Shown one piece after another: positions 33,209 through 43,012 of a stretch of 64,000 bases of DNA. The translations under genes and the position numbers were made by a program. Source of the stretch: Mucilaginibacter sp. (GTDB taxonomy: Bacteria; Bacteroidota; Bacteroidia; Sphingobacteriales; Sphingobacteriaceae). The notes under the pieces are model-generated. The model was not told the DNA's origin, did not search any database, and saw nothing but the letters and a program-made list of their open reading frames with translations. The stretch covers positions 1 through 64,000 of the forward strand of contig JARLHA010000040.1 of the NCBI GenBank assembly GCA_031292485.1, written 5' to 3'. Every line of letters begins with the position of its first letter. Within the stretch, counting starts at the first letter, position 1.

Positions 33209-34225
33209 TTAAGCTTCGAGCAATTCTAATTGCCAGGCAATATGTTCTTCAGTTACCGGATATAACGCGTTTTGACGGATGGTATGATAAACCGCGTCAA
33301 ATAAACCATTGTAGTGGCCTTTCGGCGCTTTTAGCCATTCAACGTTTGGCTTGTTGTTGAGGTCCATCAATACCAGTTTGCCCTCGCTGCCTTCAGGTTC
33401 AATGCCATACGCCGGGTCGTTGGGCAGCATGCCGCCGTCAAGCTGTGCTTCCTGTACATCGCACCTGTCTTTAACAAAGCTTCCCAATGTGCCGTGTATT
33501 GCAAAGCCAGGCAATACTTCGGCGATCAGCAAACCCGAAGTAATAAATACATTCAATTGGTTGGGGTAGATAAAATGGTAGGTAAAATAATCAGGTACTT
33601 CGGAGCCTTCCCGGTAAATACCGGTTGTTTTTGTGAAACTCAACGGTTTGCCAAACAGGCAAATCACATTATCGATCAGGTGCGGTCCCAGATCGTAAAC
33701 CAGGCCTGCGCCGGGAGTGGAAGCTGTTTCTTTAAATATTTTGGGGCTAAGGGCGCGTTTGTATCGGTCCATCCTGAAATAAACTTCTATCAGCTGGCCC
33801 AGCCTGCCGCTTTCAATAACTTCTTTTACCTGTAAAAAGCCACTGTCCCACCTGCGGTTCTGGTAAACCAATAAATACAGGTTTAACTTTTTAGCCAGGT
33901 CGAACATCACCTTCACATCGGCGCCGTTTGTAGCTGCCGGTTTTTCAAGCAGTACATGTTTGCTGGCATTCAGGGCTTTCATCGTCAGCTCAAAATGAGT
34001 GTTGCCGGGGGTGTTCACAATAACCAGTTCAATCTCATCATCGGCCAGTAATTCATCTACCGAATTATAGCTGATCACATCCGGATACCTTAATCCGGCT
34101 TTCTTCTCATGCCTTTCAACTACGGCTTTAAATTTAAAACCGGGGTTAGTGGTTAAAAAGGGCGCCTGGAATATTCTGCCCGACATTCCGTAGGCCATCA
34201 GGCCGGTAACAATTGGTGTTGACAT
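33209..34225 (-). CDS. Gfo/Idh/MocA-family oxidoreductase
   Basis: The 338-residue protein has an N-terminal Rossmann fold (GLMAYGMSGRIFQAPFL, then ELVIVNTPGNTHFELTMKAL) with the conserved HVLLEKPAATN at about 90-100. A C-terminal alpha/beta domain begins YQNRRWDSGFLQVKEVIESG. It is probably an NAD(P)-dependent sugar or inositol dehydrogenase; the substrate is unknown. It lies upstream of the lipoprotein gene on the same strand. Confidence 0.88.
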   Translation of the reverse strand: MSTPIVTGLMAYGMSGRIFQAPFLTTNPGFKFKAVVERHEKKAGLRYPDVISYNSVDELLADDEIELVIVNTPGNTHFELTMKALNASKHVLLEKPAATNGADVKVMFDLAKKLNLYLLVYQNRRWDSGFLQVKEVIESGRLGQLIEVYFRMDRYKRALSPKIFKETASTPGAGLVYDLGPHLIDNVICLFGKPLSFTKTTGIYREGSEVPDYFTYHFIYPNQLNVFITSGLLIAEVLPGFAIHGTLGSFVKDRCDVQEAQLDGGMLPNDPAYGIEPEGSEGKLVLMDLNNKPNVEWLKAPKGHYNGLFDAVYHTIRQNALYPVTEEHIAWQLELLEA

Positions 34226-34489
34226 AGGTTGTGTTTATTACGGTGTAAATATGCACATTGCACGGTAATAATTTAATTTAAGTCTGATATAATTTCTCTG
34301 CCTCTATAGTTCCGTTTCGCCTAAGCTAAACGGCGGAGCCATCATGAATGCCTATAAAAACAAATTACTATATGAATAATTCTCTCCAATAGAGAGGGCT
34401 TCGATGCAAAACGGTCAATTTTCGGCGTTATAACCTCGTTACTGGCTCCCTCTCCTTTGGAGAGGGTTGGGGTGAGGCCGAACGGGCGC
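34226..34489. repeat. Gap with CCCTCTCC-type hairpins
   Basis: TCTCTCCAATAGAGAGGG (34381-34398) and CCCTCTCCTTTGGAGAGGG (34448-34466) are two related hairpins, a common dispersed Bacteroidota type. The second lies 24 bp past the protease stop and may end that transcript. No gene is seen. Confidence 0.6.
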
Positions 34490-36964
34490 TTAGTCTCCTA
34501 TCGGGCTTCCGTCAGGCATAATTAACATAGGTGCAGGTTTAAACTGGTCAGGGTTTTTATTAAACACTTCAATTTGTGATAGGCCGAATAATATGCTTGC
34601 CTTTTCTTCGCTTGCAGCAATGTTTAGCCTTGCCTGCATCCATTTTTTCAGGTCATCGATCTCCATTAATGCTATCCCCCGCACGCTTTCGGCTGCCTGC
34701 GGGTCCGCAGTAAGGGTAAGTAACTGTTTCAATACCAGCCCATTTACCAACCGTTGCAATTCGCCTTTATAGCCTGTTGGCTGTGGTGCTTTCCATGTTT
34801 GGGTAACCAGTTTATCTAAAACGGGTATTAAGCCGGGCTGCGTATTATCTCTCGATTTATACTCAACCAGCCGTTCGGCCCGCTGGGGGTTAAGCATAAA
34901 TTCAATGGTGGTGCCCGCTGCCGATTCAGCCGCTGCCATGGGATCAAATGTAAGCCCCGTGCGCGATTTAAATAATTCTCGTGTACGCGGGTAACCATCG
35001 GGCCTTGGGGGTATTTTTTCAATAAGTTTTTCAGGCAGTGCTAAAGCATCAGGGCTTAAGGTTGACATAAGTGCATCAAAGGCCTTCCACTGATCGGCTG
35101 GCGGGATCAATTTCGTGACGGTTTGACCATCATTTTTTATAGCATAAGTATAATACACGCCTCCCAGCATTTTTGATGCTGCTTCCACCTGATAACGGTG
35201 CAACAGGTAAACCGGTACCAAAACTTCTTCTAAAGTGGCCATTGGCACATCGGGCCGTATAGCTTTTTCCGAGAAATTATCCAGTAAATGTTTACGGATA
35301 ATCATTAACCTGTTCAGCTCATCGGCCGCGTTTGTGCCGTTGTCCCACAAGTGTGCCTGCGGATGTGCCCCATCTGCCGGGCGGGCATCTTCATCAGTAA
35401 TATACAAATAGCCTTGTTTCAGTGTTTCGCTGATGATGTCCTTTAAAGCTTTATCCTCATTAGTTCCCGCCGGGAAATCCTGGTATCCGTAAAGGATGGC
35501 GCGCTTGTCCCAGCCGCCAATCCCGCTGGCATAAGCTTTTGAAAGGTCAACTGTTCCGTCAGCCTTCAAACTGAACAAAGGCGCAGGGTAATCCATAACC
35601 GAGGCCCTGTTATTTACACTTGCCGCAAAATTGTGCTGCAGGCCCAGGGTATGGCCAACCTCATGGGCGGCAAGCTGGCGCAGGCGTGCAAATACCATTT
35701 TCATCAGTGCGCTGTCTGCAGGTTTACCATCTTCATAGGGTTGTAACAAACCTTCGGCAATTAAAAAGTCCTGCCTCACCCGCAGCGAACCCAGGGATAC
35801 CTGCCCTTTAATGATCTCGCCGGTGCGGGGATCAATAATAGATTCACCGTACGACCAACCCCGTGTTGAGCGGTGGATCCATTGGATAATATTATAGCGG
35901 ATATCCATAGGGTCAACGGTGTCCGGTAAAGTTTCCACACGAAACGCGTTTTTATACCCGGCGGCTTCAAAGGCCTGGTTCCACCACGAGGCTCCTTCTA
36001 TAAGCGCATTCCTTACAAGTGGCGGCGCTCCCGGGTCCACATAATAAACAATAGGTTTTTTAGCTTCGCTCATTGCAGCGGACGGGTCTTTTTTTTCAAG
36101 CCGGTGACGGGTAGCCATGTGTTTAACTATCGGTTCATCAATAGGCGTAGCATAATCCATATAACTTACATCATACAATCCCGAGCGCGGGTCGAACCTG
36201 CGCGGTTTGTAATTGCTGTCCGGCAGTTGGATAAATGAATGGTGCATCCTTACCGTTACAGCGTCTGCATCTGGTGTAACCGAACGGATCTCGTTGCCCT
36301 TCGCTTTCCCGGTAAGGGTGATGATCGCCTCAAATTCTGAATTGTCCGGAAAATCTTTAGTGTCCGGGAGATAAACTGCCGACCGTGATTCATCAATGTT
36401 ATAGCTTCCCTGGCCGCTGCTGCTTAGCCTGTCGGCAATATGGTGTGCATCACGCAGTAAAAATGGAGTAAAGTCAATCAATACTTTGTCGTTTTCTTCA
36501 GCTTGTACTTTAAATCCCCATAAAACTGATTGTGCAAAAGCTTCTTCAACCGATTTTCTTTCTTCTGCGTTGTTGCTTACTGCCCGGTAGTCATAGTTTG
36601 GTTGGATCAGCAGTACCCTTGGGCCGCTTTTTATGAACTTCACAATGCGGCTTCCGCCTATCTGGCCGCGGTCTAAACCAAGGTCGTTTGAGCCGATGCC
36701 TGCCGGTAAAGAGTTTACATATAAAAATTCTGTGTTAAATTTATCTACCTCTAACAGGATATGGCCATTTTTTTCGTCCCAGTAAAAGTTAAAATAGCCC
36801 TTGTACGGTTTAAGTTTTTGGGTTACGGAATCAATTTGACCGGATTTTTGCCCTTTAACATATAATACTGTGCTTAAAATGAACAATAGGATCAGTTGTA
36901 TTTTTTTCACGATTAAGGTTTTGAAATAAGAAACTAAAATATTACTTTTATTTATATTAACCAA
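34490..36964 (-). CDS. Secreted zinc-dependent metalloprotease (DUF5117/DUF5118 type)
   Basis: The 824-residue protein begins with a cytoplasmic tip and a signal segment VKKIQLILLFILSTVLYVKGQ. The middle holds the zincin motif QLAAHEVGHTLGLQHNF at about 438-454 (His, Glu, His, His), followed by SVMDYPAP, a Met-turn-like segment. The upstream domain has ARGQIGGSRIVKF-like repeats of the DUF5117 family. Proteins of this length are widespread and poorly characterised outer-envelope proteases of Bacteroidota. Family is sure; substrate is not. The start could be the second candidate Met near the signal. Confidence 0.88.
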   Translation of the reverse strand: MVNINKSNILVSYFKTLIVKKIQLILLFILSTVLYVKGQKSGQIDSVTQKLKPYKGYFNFYWDEKNGHILLEVDKFNTEFLYVNSLPAGIGSNDLGLDRGQIGGSRIVKFIKSGPRVLLIQPNYDYRAVSNNAEERKSVEEAFAQSVLWGFKVQAEENDKVLIDFTPFLLRDAHHIADRLSSSGQGSYNIDESRSAVYLPDTKDFPDNSEFEAIITLTGKAKGNEIRSVTPDADAVTVRMHHSFIQLPDSNYKPRRFDPRSGLYDVSYMDYATPIDEPIVKHMATRHRLEKKDPSAAMSEAKKPIVYYVDPGAPPLVRNALIEGASWWNQAFEAAGYKNAFRVETLPDTVDPMDIRYNIIQWIHRSTRGWSYGESIIDPRTGEIIKGQVSLGSLRVRQDFLIAEGLLQPYEDGKPADSALMKMVFARLRQLAAHEVGHTLGLQHNFAASVNNRASVMDYPAPLFSLKADGTVDLSKAYASGIGGWDKRAILYGYQDFPAGTNEDKALKDIISETLKQGYLYITDEDARPADGAHPQAHLWDNGTNAADELNRLMIIRKHLLDNFSEKAIRPDVPMATLEEVLVPVYLLHRYQVEAASKMLGGVYYTYAIKNDGQTVTKLIPPADQWKAFDALMSTLSPDALALPEKLIEKIPPRPDGYPRTRELFKSRTGLTFDPMAAAESAAGTTIEFMLNPQRAERLVEYKSRDNTQPGLIPVLDKLVTQTWKAPQPTGYKGELQRLVNGLVLKQLLTLTADPQAAESVRGIALMEIDDLKKWMQARLNIAASEEKASILFGLSQIEVFNKNPDQFKPAPMLIMPDGSPIGD

Positions 36965-37093
36965 TATTTAACGGGAGGGTAACAAATCCATAAGCCTAAC
37001 CCCAGCAAAAATGCTCCTGAAAGATTTTAATTATTTTTAAAAAGATTTAAACTTTTTAATTTCTCGTTGCGTATAAAGCAATATAAATACTGT

Positions 37094-37516
37094 ATGATGA
37101 ACTATAATAGCAGATCCGTTAGCGTGTTACTGGTTGATGACGACGAAATAAACAACTTCATCTCCATAAAATTAATAAAGAAAGCTTTATTAAACACAGA
37201 GATCATGGCTTGCCTTAACGGTAAATTCGCTATTGATCAGTTGGTTGAGATTCAGCGGAATGATCCGGCCAAATTGCCCGATTATATCCTTTTAGATATA
37301 AATATGCCCATAATGAACGGTTGGGAGTTTTTGGACGAATACAAACGCCTTAACATTGACCCTTCAGGCAAAACCAAAATTTTCATTATCTCTTCTTCTG
37401 TTTTCAGCAACGACATTAACAAAGCCCGTTCGTACCCGCTGGTTAAAGATTTTATCTCCAAACCGCTTAATGTTGATAAAATAGTTGAGCTTTTTAAAGT
37501 TGAAGACCCCGCTTAA
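37094..37516 (+). CDS. Single-domain response regulator
   Basis: Started at MMNYNSRS the protein has 140 residues. It is only a receiver domain: VLLVDDDEIN (acidic pocket), YILLDINMPIMNGWEFL (phosphorylated Asp), IFIISSSVFSND (Ser/Thr position) and VKDFISKPL (Lys). There is no output domain, so it works like CheY by protein contact. No sensor kinase lies nearby. Its 3' end overlaps the convergent MBL gene by four bases. Confidence 0.9.
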   Translation: MMNYNSRSVSVLLVDDDEINNFISIKLIKKALLNTEIMACLNGKFAIDQLVEIQRNDPAKLPDYILLDINMPIMNGWEFLDEYKRLNIDPSGKTKIFIISSSVFSNDINKARSYPLVKDFISKPLNVDKIVELFKVEDPA

Positions 37517-38283
37517 GCAGGTTCAACCTTAAAGTGGTCATCCTGGTAGCTTACTTTTCCCACAGGTAACGATTTGGCGTGATAAAATAAGCAAGTCCAG
37601 CCTTCTTCTGCCGCTATTTTCCCGTATTCTTCGCGTAATTGCATCGCCTTGCGGCCATCATAATCATATTTTGCAACAAACTTCCTGATCAGTTGCTCTG
37701 GCTCCGGCAGTTCATCGCCCCCAAAAAAACACTTTTCGCCCTCGCTTTCCAGCCAGAAAACCTGGTGAAAAGGCGAATGTCCGCCTGATAATTCATACCG
37801 GATGCCCGGTTGTAAAATGCCGGATCCGTCAACAAACACCAGTTCAACGCTGGCCTCCAATGCTTCGAAAATCTCTTTATGATAGGATGATGACTTGCCT
37901 GTTATAGCGGTTTCCCATTCCTGTTTTTGTATCACATGTCTGGCATTCGGAAAACTTGGCTGCAGTTTGCCATTACGTTCAACAACCAATCCTCCCGAAT
38001 GGTCGTAATGCAGGTGCGTCATTGACACAAGTGTTACCTCGTCAGGGTTGTATCCTGCGTTCATAATGTGCTGGTGGATGTTTAATTCATCCCGGGTATC
38101 TTTATAACCAAGGCCGGTATCCAACACGATCAGTTCATCCGCTGTTTCAACCAAAAAAGGGTTTACATGGATAAAAAGAGAAGCTGGGCGGTCGCGGTAA
38201 TTATCAATTTCGGGGTTAAAAGGGATAAATTTTTTGGTAGCGTCTACTGAATAGGAGCCTTCGCACAAAGCATGTATTTTCAT
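37513..38283 (-). CDS. Metallo-beta-lactamase-fold hydrolase
   Basis: Started at MKIHALCEGS the protein has 256 residues; the longer frame begins in a repeat. The zinc motif is SMTHLHYDHSGGL at about 102-114 (H-x-H-x-D-H). ELIVLDTGLGY comes before it and SGGHSPFHQVF and FFGGDELPEPEQ after. It resembles lactonase or hydroxyacylglutathione-hydrolase-like proteins. The reaction is unknown. Confidence 0.88.
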   Translation of the reverse strand: MKIHALCEGSYSVDATKKFIPFNPEIDNYRDRPASLFIHVNPFLVETADELIVLDTGLGYKDTRDELNIHQHIMNAGYNPDEVTLVSMTHLHYDHSGGLVVERNGKLQPSFPNARHVIQKQEWETAITGKSSSYHKEIFEALEASVELVFVDGSGILQPGIRYELSGGHSPFHQVFWLESEGEKCFFGGDELPEPEQLIRKFVAKYDYDGRKAMQLREEYGKIAAEEGWTCLFYHAKSLPVGKVSYQDDHFKVEPA

Positions 38284-38481
38284 TGATATTATAAGTCTTT
38301 TTTTAGAAAACGATTGTTGAATAAAAATGGGGACATGTAAAATACCGCCCAGGTTTTCCGTAGCGATGGGTTTCAAACCCATCGCTACCCGGTGATAATT
38401 ATTTTTCACCACTCACGGCTCACTATTCACCACTCACTATTCACTAATTTTCCTCTATATTTACTGTTTTTTAGCAAAGAT
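38284..38481. repeat. Palindrome and CACTCA-type array in the intergenic gap
   Basis: GTAGCGATGGGTTT-C-AAACCCATCGCTAC (38360-38388) is a perfect 14-bp stem. Just after it (38404-38445) is a CACCACTCACGGCTCACTATTC array with 7-8 bp steps, the same family as 58150-58262. Confidence 0.7.
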
Positions 38482-40185
38482 ATGAATAAACGCTGGGCAT
38501 TACGGGATAACGCAGATCATGAGGAAGTAAAATCCTTAGCCGATGCCCTGAATATCGACCCGGTGTTAAGCGCGTTGCTCATCAGCAGGGGCATAAAGAC
38601 CTTTGAAGATGCCCGGCTTTTTTTTCGCCCCGACCTTCGGTTGCTGCACGATCCGTTCCTGATGAAGGATATGGAAAAAGCGGTTTTACGGATAGAAGAA
38701 GCAATTTCAAGGGGAGAAAAGATCCTGGTATTTGGCGATTATGATGTTGACGGAACAACGGCCGTATCGGTTGTTTACAGTTTCTTCAAAAAGCGCTATA
38801 GCAACCTCGAATATTATATCCCCGACCGTTATATGGAAGGCTACGGCATTTCCTTTAAAGGGATAGATTACGCCGCCGAAAATGGTTTTACATTGATAGT
38901 AGCGCTTGATTGCGGAATTAAATCTGTTGATAAGATCGCGTACGCGAATGAAAGAAGTATCGATTTTGTCATCTGCGACCATCACCTGCCGGGAGATGAA
39001 TTGCCTGACGCCATTGCCATACTCGACCCAAAACGGCCCGATTGTGAATATCCCTACAAAGAACTCTCCGGCTGCGGCATTGGTTTTAAACTGATACAGG
39101 CTTATGCCGAAAAAAATGAGATCCCTTTGGATGAGGTTACCTGCTATCTCGACCTCGTTGCGATCAGCATCGCTTGCGACATTGTACATATTACCGGCGA
39201 GAACCGGATTCTGGCCCATCTTGGCTTGCAAAAAATTAATACAGACCCATCCATTGGGGTTAAAACTTTAATGGAGGTTGCCGGAAGAGGTACCTATTAT
39301 ACCATATCCGATGTTGTTTTTTTATTGGGTCCCCGCATTAATGCCGCAGGAAGGATTGACGATGCCAAACACGCTGTCGAACTGCTGATCACTACCGATG
39401 TTGAGGTCGCTAAAGAAAAAAGCCTGCTCATCAATGTAAAAAATACCGAGCGTAAGGGGCACGACCTTTCCATTACCGATGAGGCATTGAGCATTATTGA
39501 TAACAATGAAGAACTGATCAACCGGAACTCAACTGTAGTATTTAATGAGCATTGGCATAAAGGCGTCATCGGTATTGTTGCTTCGCGATTAACCGAGAAA
39601 TATTACCGGCCAACCATTGTACTCACCCGTTCAAACGGGCATGTGGCAGGTTCGGCACGTTCAGTACCGGGGTTCGACCTTTATGAGGCGCTTTGCGGCT
39701 GCAGTGACTTGCTGATACAGTTTGGTGGCCATAAATTTGCAGCCGGCCTTACTATGCAACCTGAAAACGTGGAGGCCTTTGCCAGCCGTTTTGAAGAAGT
39801 GGTGAGCGCAACCATTAAACCTGAACAGCTGATCCAGCAAATTTCCATAGATGCTGAATTGCATTTAAGCCAGATCGAACCAAAATTCTTCAGATTATTG
39901 AATATGTTTGCACCCTTCGGGCCGGAAAATATGGCGCCGGTTTTCCTCAGTAAAAATGTGTATGTTAGCGGGGTTGCAGGCCTTGTAGGAGAAAATCATG
40001 TGAAGATGACCGTGATCCAAAAAGGCTCGCCCGGGTTTGAAAGTATAGCCTTCGAACAGGGCGAACACCTGCCTAAATTAAAAAAAGATGTCCCTTTTGA
40101 TATTTGTTATACTATTGAGGAAAATATCTGGCGGGAAAAACGTTTTATACAATTAAATATAAAAGGTATTCGATTTACGAGTTAA
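38482..40185 (+). CDS. recJ: Single-stranded-DNA-specific exonuclease RecJ
   Basis: Started at MNKRWALRDN the protein has 567 residues, normal for RecJ. DHH motifs are present: FGDYDVDGTTAVS at about 77-89, VALDCGIKS, FVICDHHLPGDELP at about 161-174 (the DHH), and GPRINAAGRID. The DHHA1 domain holds GHVAGSARSVPGFDLY and FGGHKFAAGLTM. It degrades single-stranded DNA 5' to 3' in repair and recombination. lptB follows downstream. Confidence 0.95.
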   Translation: MNKRWALRDNADHEEVKSLADALNIDPVLSALLISRGIKTFEDARLFFRPDLRLLHDPFLMKDMEKAVLRIEEAISRGEKILVFGDYDVDGTTAVSVVYSFFKKRYSNLEYYIPDRYMEGYGISFKGIDYAAENGFTLIVALDCGIKSVDKIAYANERSIDFVICDHHLPGDELPDAIAILDPKRPDCEYPYKELSGCGIGFKLIQAYAEKNEIPLDEVTCYLDLVAISIACDIVHITGENRILAHLGLQKINTDPSIGVKTLMEVAGRGTYYTISDVVFLLGPRINAAGRIDDAKHAVELLITTDVEVAKEKSLLINVKNTERKGHDLSITDEALSIIDNNEELINRNSTVVFNEHWHKGVIGIVASRLTEKYYRPTIVLTRSNGHVAGSARSVPGFDLYEALCGCSDLLIQFGGHKFAAGLTMQPENVEAFASRFEEVVSATIKPEQLIQQISIDAELHLSQIEPKFFRLLNMFAPFGPENMAPVFLSKNVYVSGVAGLVGENHVKMTVIQKGSPGFESIAFEQGEHLPKLKKDVPFDICYTIEENIWREKRFIQLNIKGIRFTS

Positions 40186-40273
40186 GATTTTAGATTTACG
40201 ATTGCTTCAAGTGGAGTAATTTTAAACATCAATCAAATCGTAATTCGTACTTCGTAAATCGTAAATAAAAAAA
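40186..40273. repeat. Facing TTACGA/TCGTAA arrays between recJ and lptB
   Basis: CGATTTACGAGTTAAGATTTTAG at 40170-40200 faces AATCGTAATTCGTACTTCG at 40238-40260, in 7-bp steps. It can fold as a hairpin in the transcript. Confidence 0.65.
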
Positions 40274-41020
40274 ATGATTCTTCGGGCAGATAATTTATTA
40301 AAGAAATATAAACAGCGAACTGTTGTAAACGACGTTTCATTCAATGTGGCACAGGGCGAGATCGTAGGTTTACTCGGGCCTAACGGCGCAGGTAAAACCA
40401 CTTCGTTTTACATGATCGTAGGGCTGATAAAACCCAACGAGGGTGAGATTTTTTTAGATGATGAAAACATCACCCACGACCCGATGTACCGCCGTGCGCA
40501 AAAGGGCATCGGCTACCTGGCGCAGGAAGCATCGGTTTTTCGGAAGCTTTCTGTAGAGGACAATATAAAAGCCGTATTAGAAATGGGCAACATGAGCAAA
40601 GAGCGCCAAAAAGAAAAACTGGAGGAACTGATCGACGAGTTTAGCTTGCACAAAGTGCGCCGTAACCGCGGCGACTTGCTGTCAGGCGGTGAACGCCGCC
40701 GCACTGAAATTGCAAGGGCGCTGGCAGCCGAGCCGAATTTTATTTTGCTTGACGAACCATTTGCCGGGGTCGATCCTATCGCGGTGGAGGAGATCCAATC
40801 AATGGTTGCTAAATTAAAAACGCGGAATATCGGCATCCTGATCACCGACCACAATGTACAGGAAACCCTTTCGATAACCGATAGGGCTTACTTGCTTTTT
40901 GAAGGGAAAATATTGGAATCGGGGGTGCCCGAAGTTCTGGCCGCTAACGAAATGGTGCGTAAGGTTTACCTGGGAGCCAACTTTGTGCTGAAAAGAAAAA
41001 CGTTCGATCACGTAAAGTAG
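40274..41020 (+). CDS. lptB: LPS export ABC transporter ATP-binding protein
   Basis: A 248-residue ABC ATPase: Walker [18 protein letters not shown] at about 33-49, Q-loop [13 protein letters not shown], signature [16 protein letters not shown], Walker [14 protein letters not shown] and the switch TDHNVQET. These are the LptB hallmarks (EASVFRKL and [12 protein letters not shown]). It powers lipopolysaccharide export with LptFG. The GH3 gene begins three bases after its stop region. Confidence 0.94.
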   Translation: MILRADNLLKKYKQRTVVNDVSFNVAQGEIVGLLGPNGAGKTTSFYMIVGLIKPNEGEIFLDDENITHDPMYRRAQKGIGYLAQEASVFRKLSVEDNIKAVLEMGNMSKERQKEKLEELIDEFSLHKVRRNRGDLLSGGERRRTEIARALAAEPNFILLDEPFAGVDPIAVEEIQSMVAKLKTRNIGILITDHNVQETLSITDRAYLLFEGKILESGVPEVLAANEMVRKVYLGANFVLKRKTFDHVK

Positions 41021-41023
41021 CCT

Positions 41024-42544
41024 ATGGAAATTTTTAACTCCGTATTTACATGGTTTATGAAAAAGCGTATCCACCAGATAGAGCTTTTTATGAAATATCC
41101 GAATGAAGTACAGGAGGAATGGTTTGAGCAATTGATAGCAGGTGCTGAAAATACCGAATGGGGTAAAAAGCACGGCTATAAAAGTATCCTCAACCTGCAC
41201 GAATTTAAAGAGCGCGTACCGATACAAACTTACGATACGCTGAAACCCTATATCGAGCGGATGCTGAAAGGCGAGCAAAACGTTTTGTGGCCATCAGAAA
41301 TCCGATGGTTCGCCAAATCATCTGGTACGACAAGCGACAGAAGTAAATTTATCCCTGTGAGTGAAGAAGCCCTGGAGGAATGTCATTTTAAGGGAGGCAA
41401 GGATCTGCTGACCATTTATTTTAATAATCAACCTAATTCACGCATGTTTACCGGCAAAATCCTGACGCTCGGCGGCAGCTACCAGGTAAGCGAACTTAAT
41501 GCGGATGCTTCTTTCGGTGATCTGAGCGCCGTGCTGATGAAAAACCTGCCCCTTTGGGCCGAACTTCACCGTACACCAGACATGGATATTGCCTTGCTGG
41601 AAGATTTTGAGGAAAAGATTGAGAAGATGGCCCGCGCAACCATTGGGGTAAATGTGACCAGCCTGAGTGGTGTGCCCACCTGGAATATTCTACTATTTAA
41701 ACGGATACTGGAAATAACCGGCAAAAAAAACCTGCTGGAAGTATGGCCCAATCTTGAAATGTATTTCCACGGCGCAGTAAATTTTACGCCATACCGCGAA
41801 CAGTTTAAAAAGCTGATCCCGAATGATGATATGTATTACCTGGAGAACTATAACGCCTCCGAAGGTTTTTTTGGCATACAGGATACCCGCGAACCGGGAG
41901 AAATGTTGCTCATGCTTGATTATGGCATTTTTTACGAGTTTTTGCCCTTAGAGGAACTCCATAAAGAAAATCCGACTACACTTACCCTGGACGAAGTGGA
42001 GCTGGATAAAAATTATGCCCTCATCATCAGTACCAATGCCGGATTATGGCGGTATATGATCGGCGATACCGTGAGGTTTACATCGAAATTTCCGTTCCGG
42101 ATCCAGGTTACCGGGCGCACAAAACATTTCATCAATGCTTTTGGTGAAGAATTAATCGTCGACAATGCCGAACGTGCTTTAGACGAAGCCTGCCAGCAAA
42201 CAGGCGCCATCATCCGCGACTATACCGCAGCGCCTGTCTACTTTAATGGCGACGACAGTGGCGCCCATGAATGGATCATCGAATTTGAAAAAAAACCTGC
42301 CGAGTTTGAGCGGTTTGTAGATATTTTAGATGAAACCCTGCGCCGCATAAATTCCGATTACGATGCTAAACGTTTTAAGGATATGGCCCTGCGCCGCCCC
42401 ATCGTTCGCAAAGCGCCCAAAGACACTTTCTTTAACTGGATGAAAGAACGGGGCAAGATCGGCGGTCAGCATAAAGTTCCGCGCCTGGCCAACAACCGCG
42501 AATATGTGGATGCGATATTGAAGATGATGGAGTTGGTGGGTTGA
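41024..42544 (+). CDS. GH3 auxin-responsive promoter-like family protein
   Basis: A 506-residue member of the adenylate-forming GH3 family. AKSSGTTSDRSKFIPVS at about 105-121 is the ATP-binding loop. YLENYNASEGFFGIQD, LIISTNAGLWRYMIGD and FPFRIQVTGRTKHFINAFGEELIVDNAE match later motifs. Plant GH3 enzymes join amino acids to hormones such as jasmonate or auxin. Bacterial members are common in Bacteroidota and of unknown substrate. It is co-transcribed with lptB, its usual neighbour in this group. Confidence 0.9.
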   Translation: MEIFNSVFTWFMKKRIHQIELFMKYPNEVQEEWFEQLIAGAENTEWGKKHGYKSILNLHEFKERVPIQTYDTLKPYIERMLKGEQNVLWPSEIRWFAKSSGTTSDRSKFIPVSEEALEECHFKGGKDLLTIYFNNQPNSRMFTGKILTLGGSYQVSELNADASFGDLSAVLMKNLPLWAELHRTPDMDIALLEDFEEKIEKMARATIGVNVTSLSGVPTWNILLFKRILEITGKKNLLEVWPNLEMYFHGAVNFTPYREQFKKLIPNDDMYYLENYNASEGFFGIQDTREPGEMLLMLDYGIFYEFLPLEELHKENPTTLTLDEVELDKNYALIISTNAGLWRYMIGDTVRFTSKFPFRIQVTGRTKHFINAFGEELIVDNAERALDEACQQTGAIIRDYTAAPVYFNGDDSGAHEWIIEFEKKPAEFERFVDILDETLRRINSDYDAKRFKDMALRRPIVRKAPKDTFFNWMKERGKIGGQHKVPRLANNREYVDAILKMMELVG

Positions 42545-42638
42545 GATGGCTATTTTAGGGATACAGCTTAATAATGAAGTATTTCGATATCGTAACGTTA
42601 GTGTGTAGTCTTCTTTTCAATAGATAAAACTTCAAAAG

Positions 42639-42661
42639 TTGCCTGTAAATCGTTATATTTG
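42639..42661 (+). promoter_or_regulatory. Weak candidate promoter of the AbiEii-type module
   Basis: TATATTTG at 42654-42661 matches the TAnnTTTG box, 24 bp before the ATG at 42686. The only TTG upstream (42639-42641) is too close, so the -33 element is unclear. Confidence 0.35.
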
Positions 42662-42685
42662 TTGTAAGCCAAAGTTGCTTTCCAA

Positions 42686-43012
42686 ATGAATTTTATTTAT
42701 TTAGAGGATTACAAAAAACACCCGGAAGCCAAAATAAATCCAACTTTATTATGGGAATATGACCTTGCCGATTTTGATTATCAGCAGATGCGAAATATTG
42801 TGGTGCAAAGAGTAATTGAAAGGGGATGGCCCAGCGATTGGTGGGCCGCGCTTAATATGTATGGTGAAAAAGGGATGCAAGAAGCCATAAAAACTATTCC
42901 ATATCTTAACGACAGGGACATGAACTTTGTAAGTAAAGCATTCGGAATTCCATTATCAAAAATGAAATGTTACGTAAAGAAACAGTCTCTACCTCTACAC
43001 TGGAACTCTTAA
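42686..43012 (+). CDS. DUF6922-like protein, antitoxin side of an AbiEii-type module
   Basis: A 108-residue protein. LLWEYDLADFDYQQMRNIVVQRVIERG and WWAALNMYG are typical of small Bacteroidota proteins found directly before AbiEii genes (DUF6922, from memory). The C-terminal 15 codons overlap the next frame by 46 bp, a long overlap that couples translation. It is likely the antitoxin or regulator of the pair. Confidence 0.7.
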   Translation: MNFIYLEDYKKHPEAKINPTLLWEYDLADFDYQQMRNIVVQRVIERGWPSDWWAALNMYGEKGMQEAIKTIPYLNDRDMNFVSKAFGIPLSKMKCYVKKQSLPLHWNS

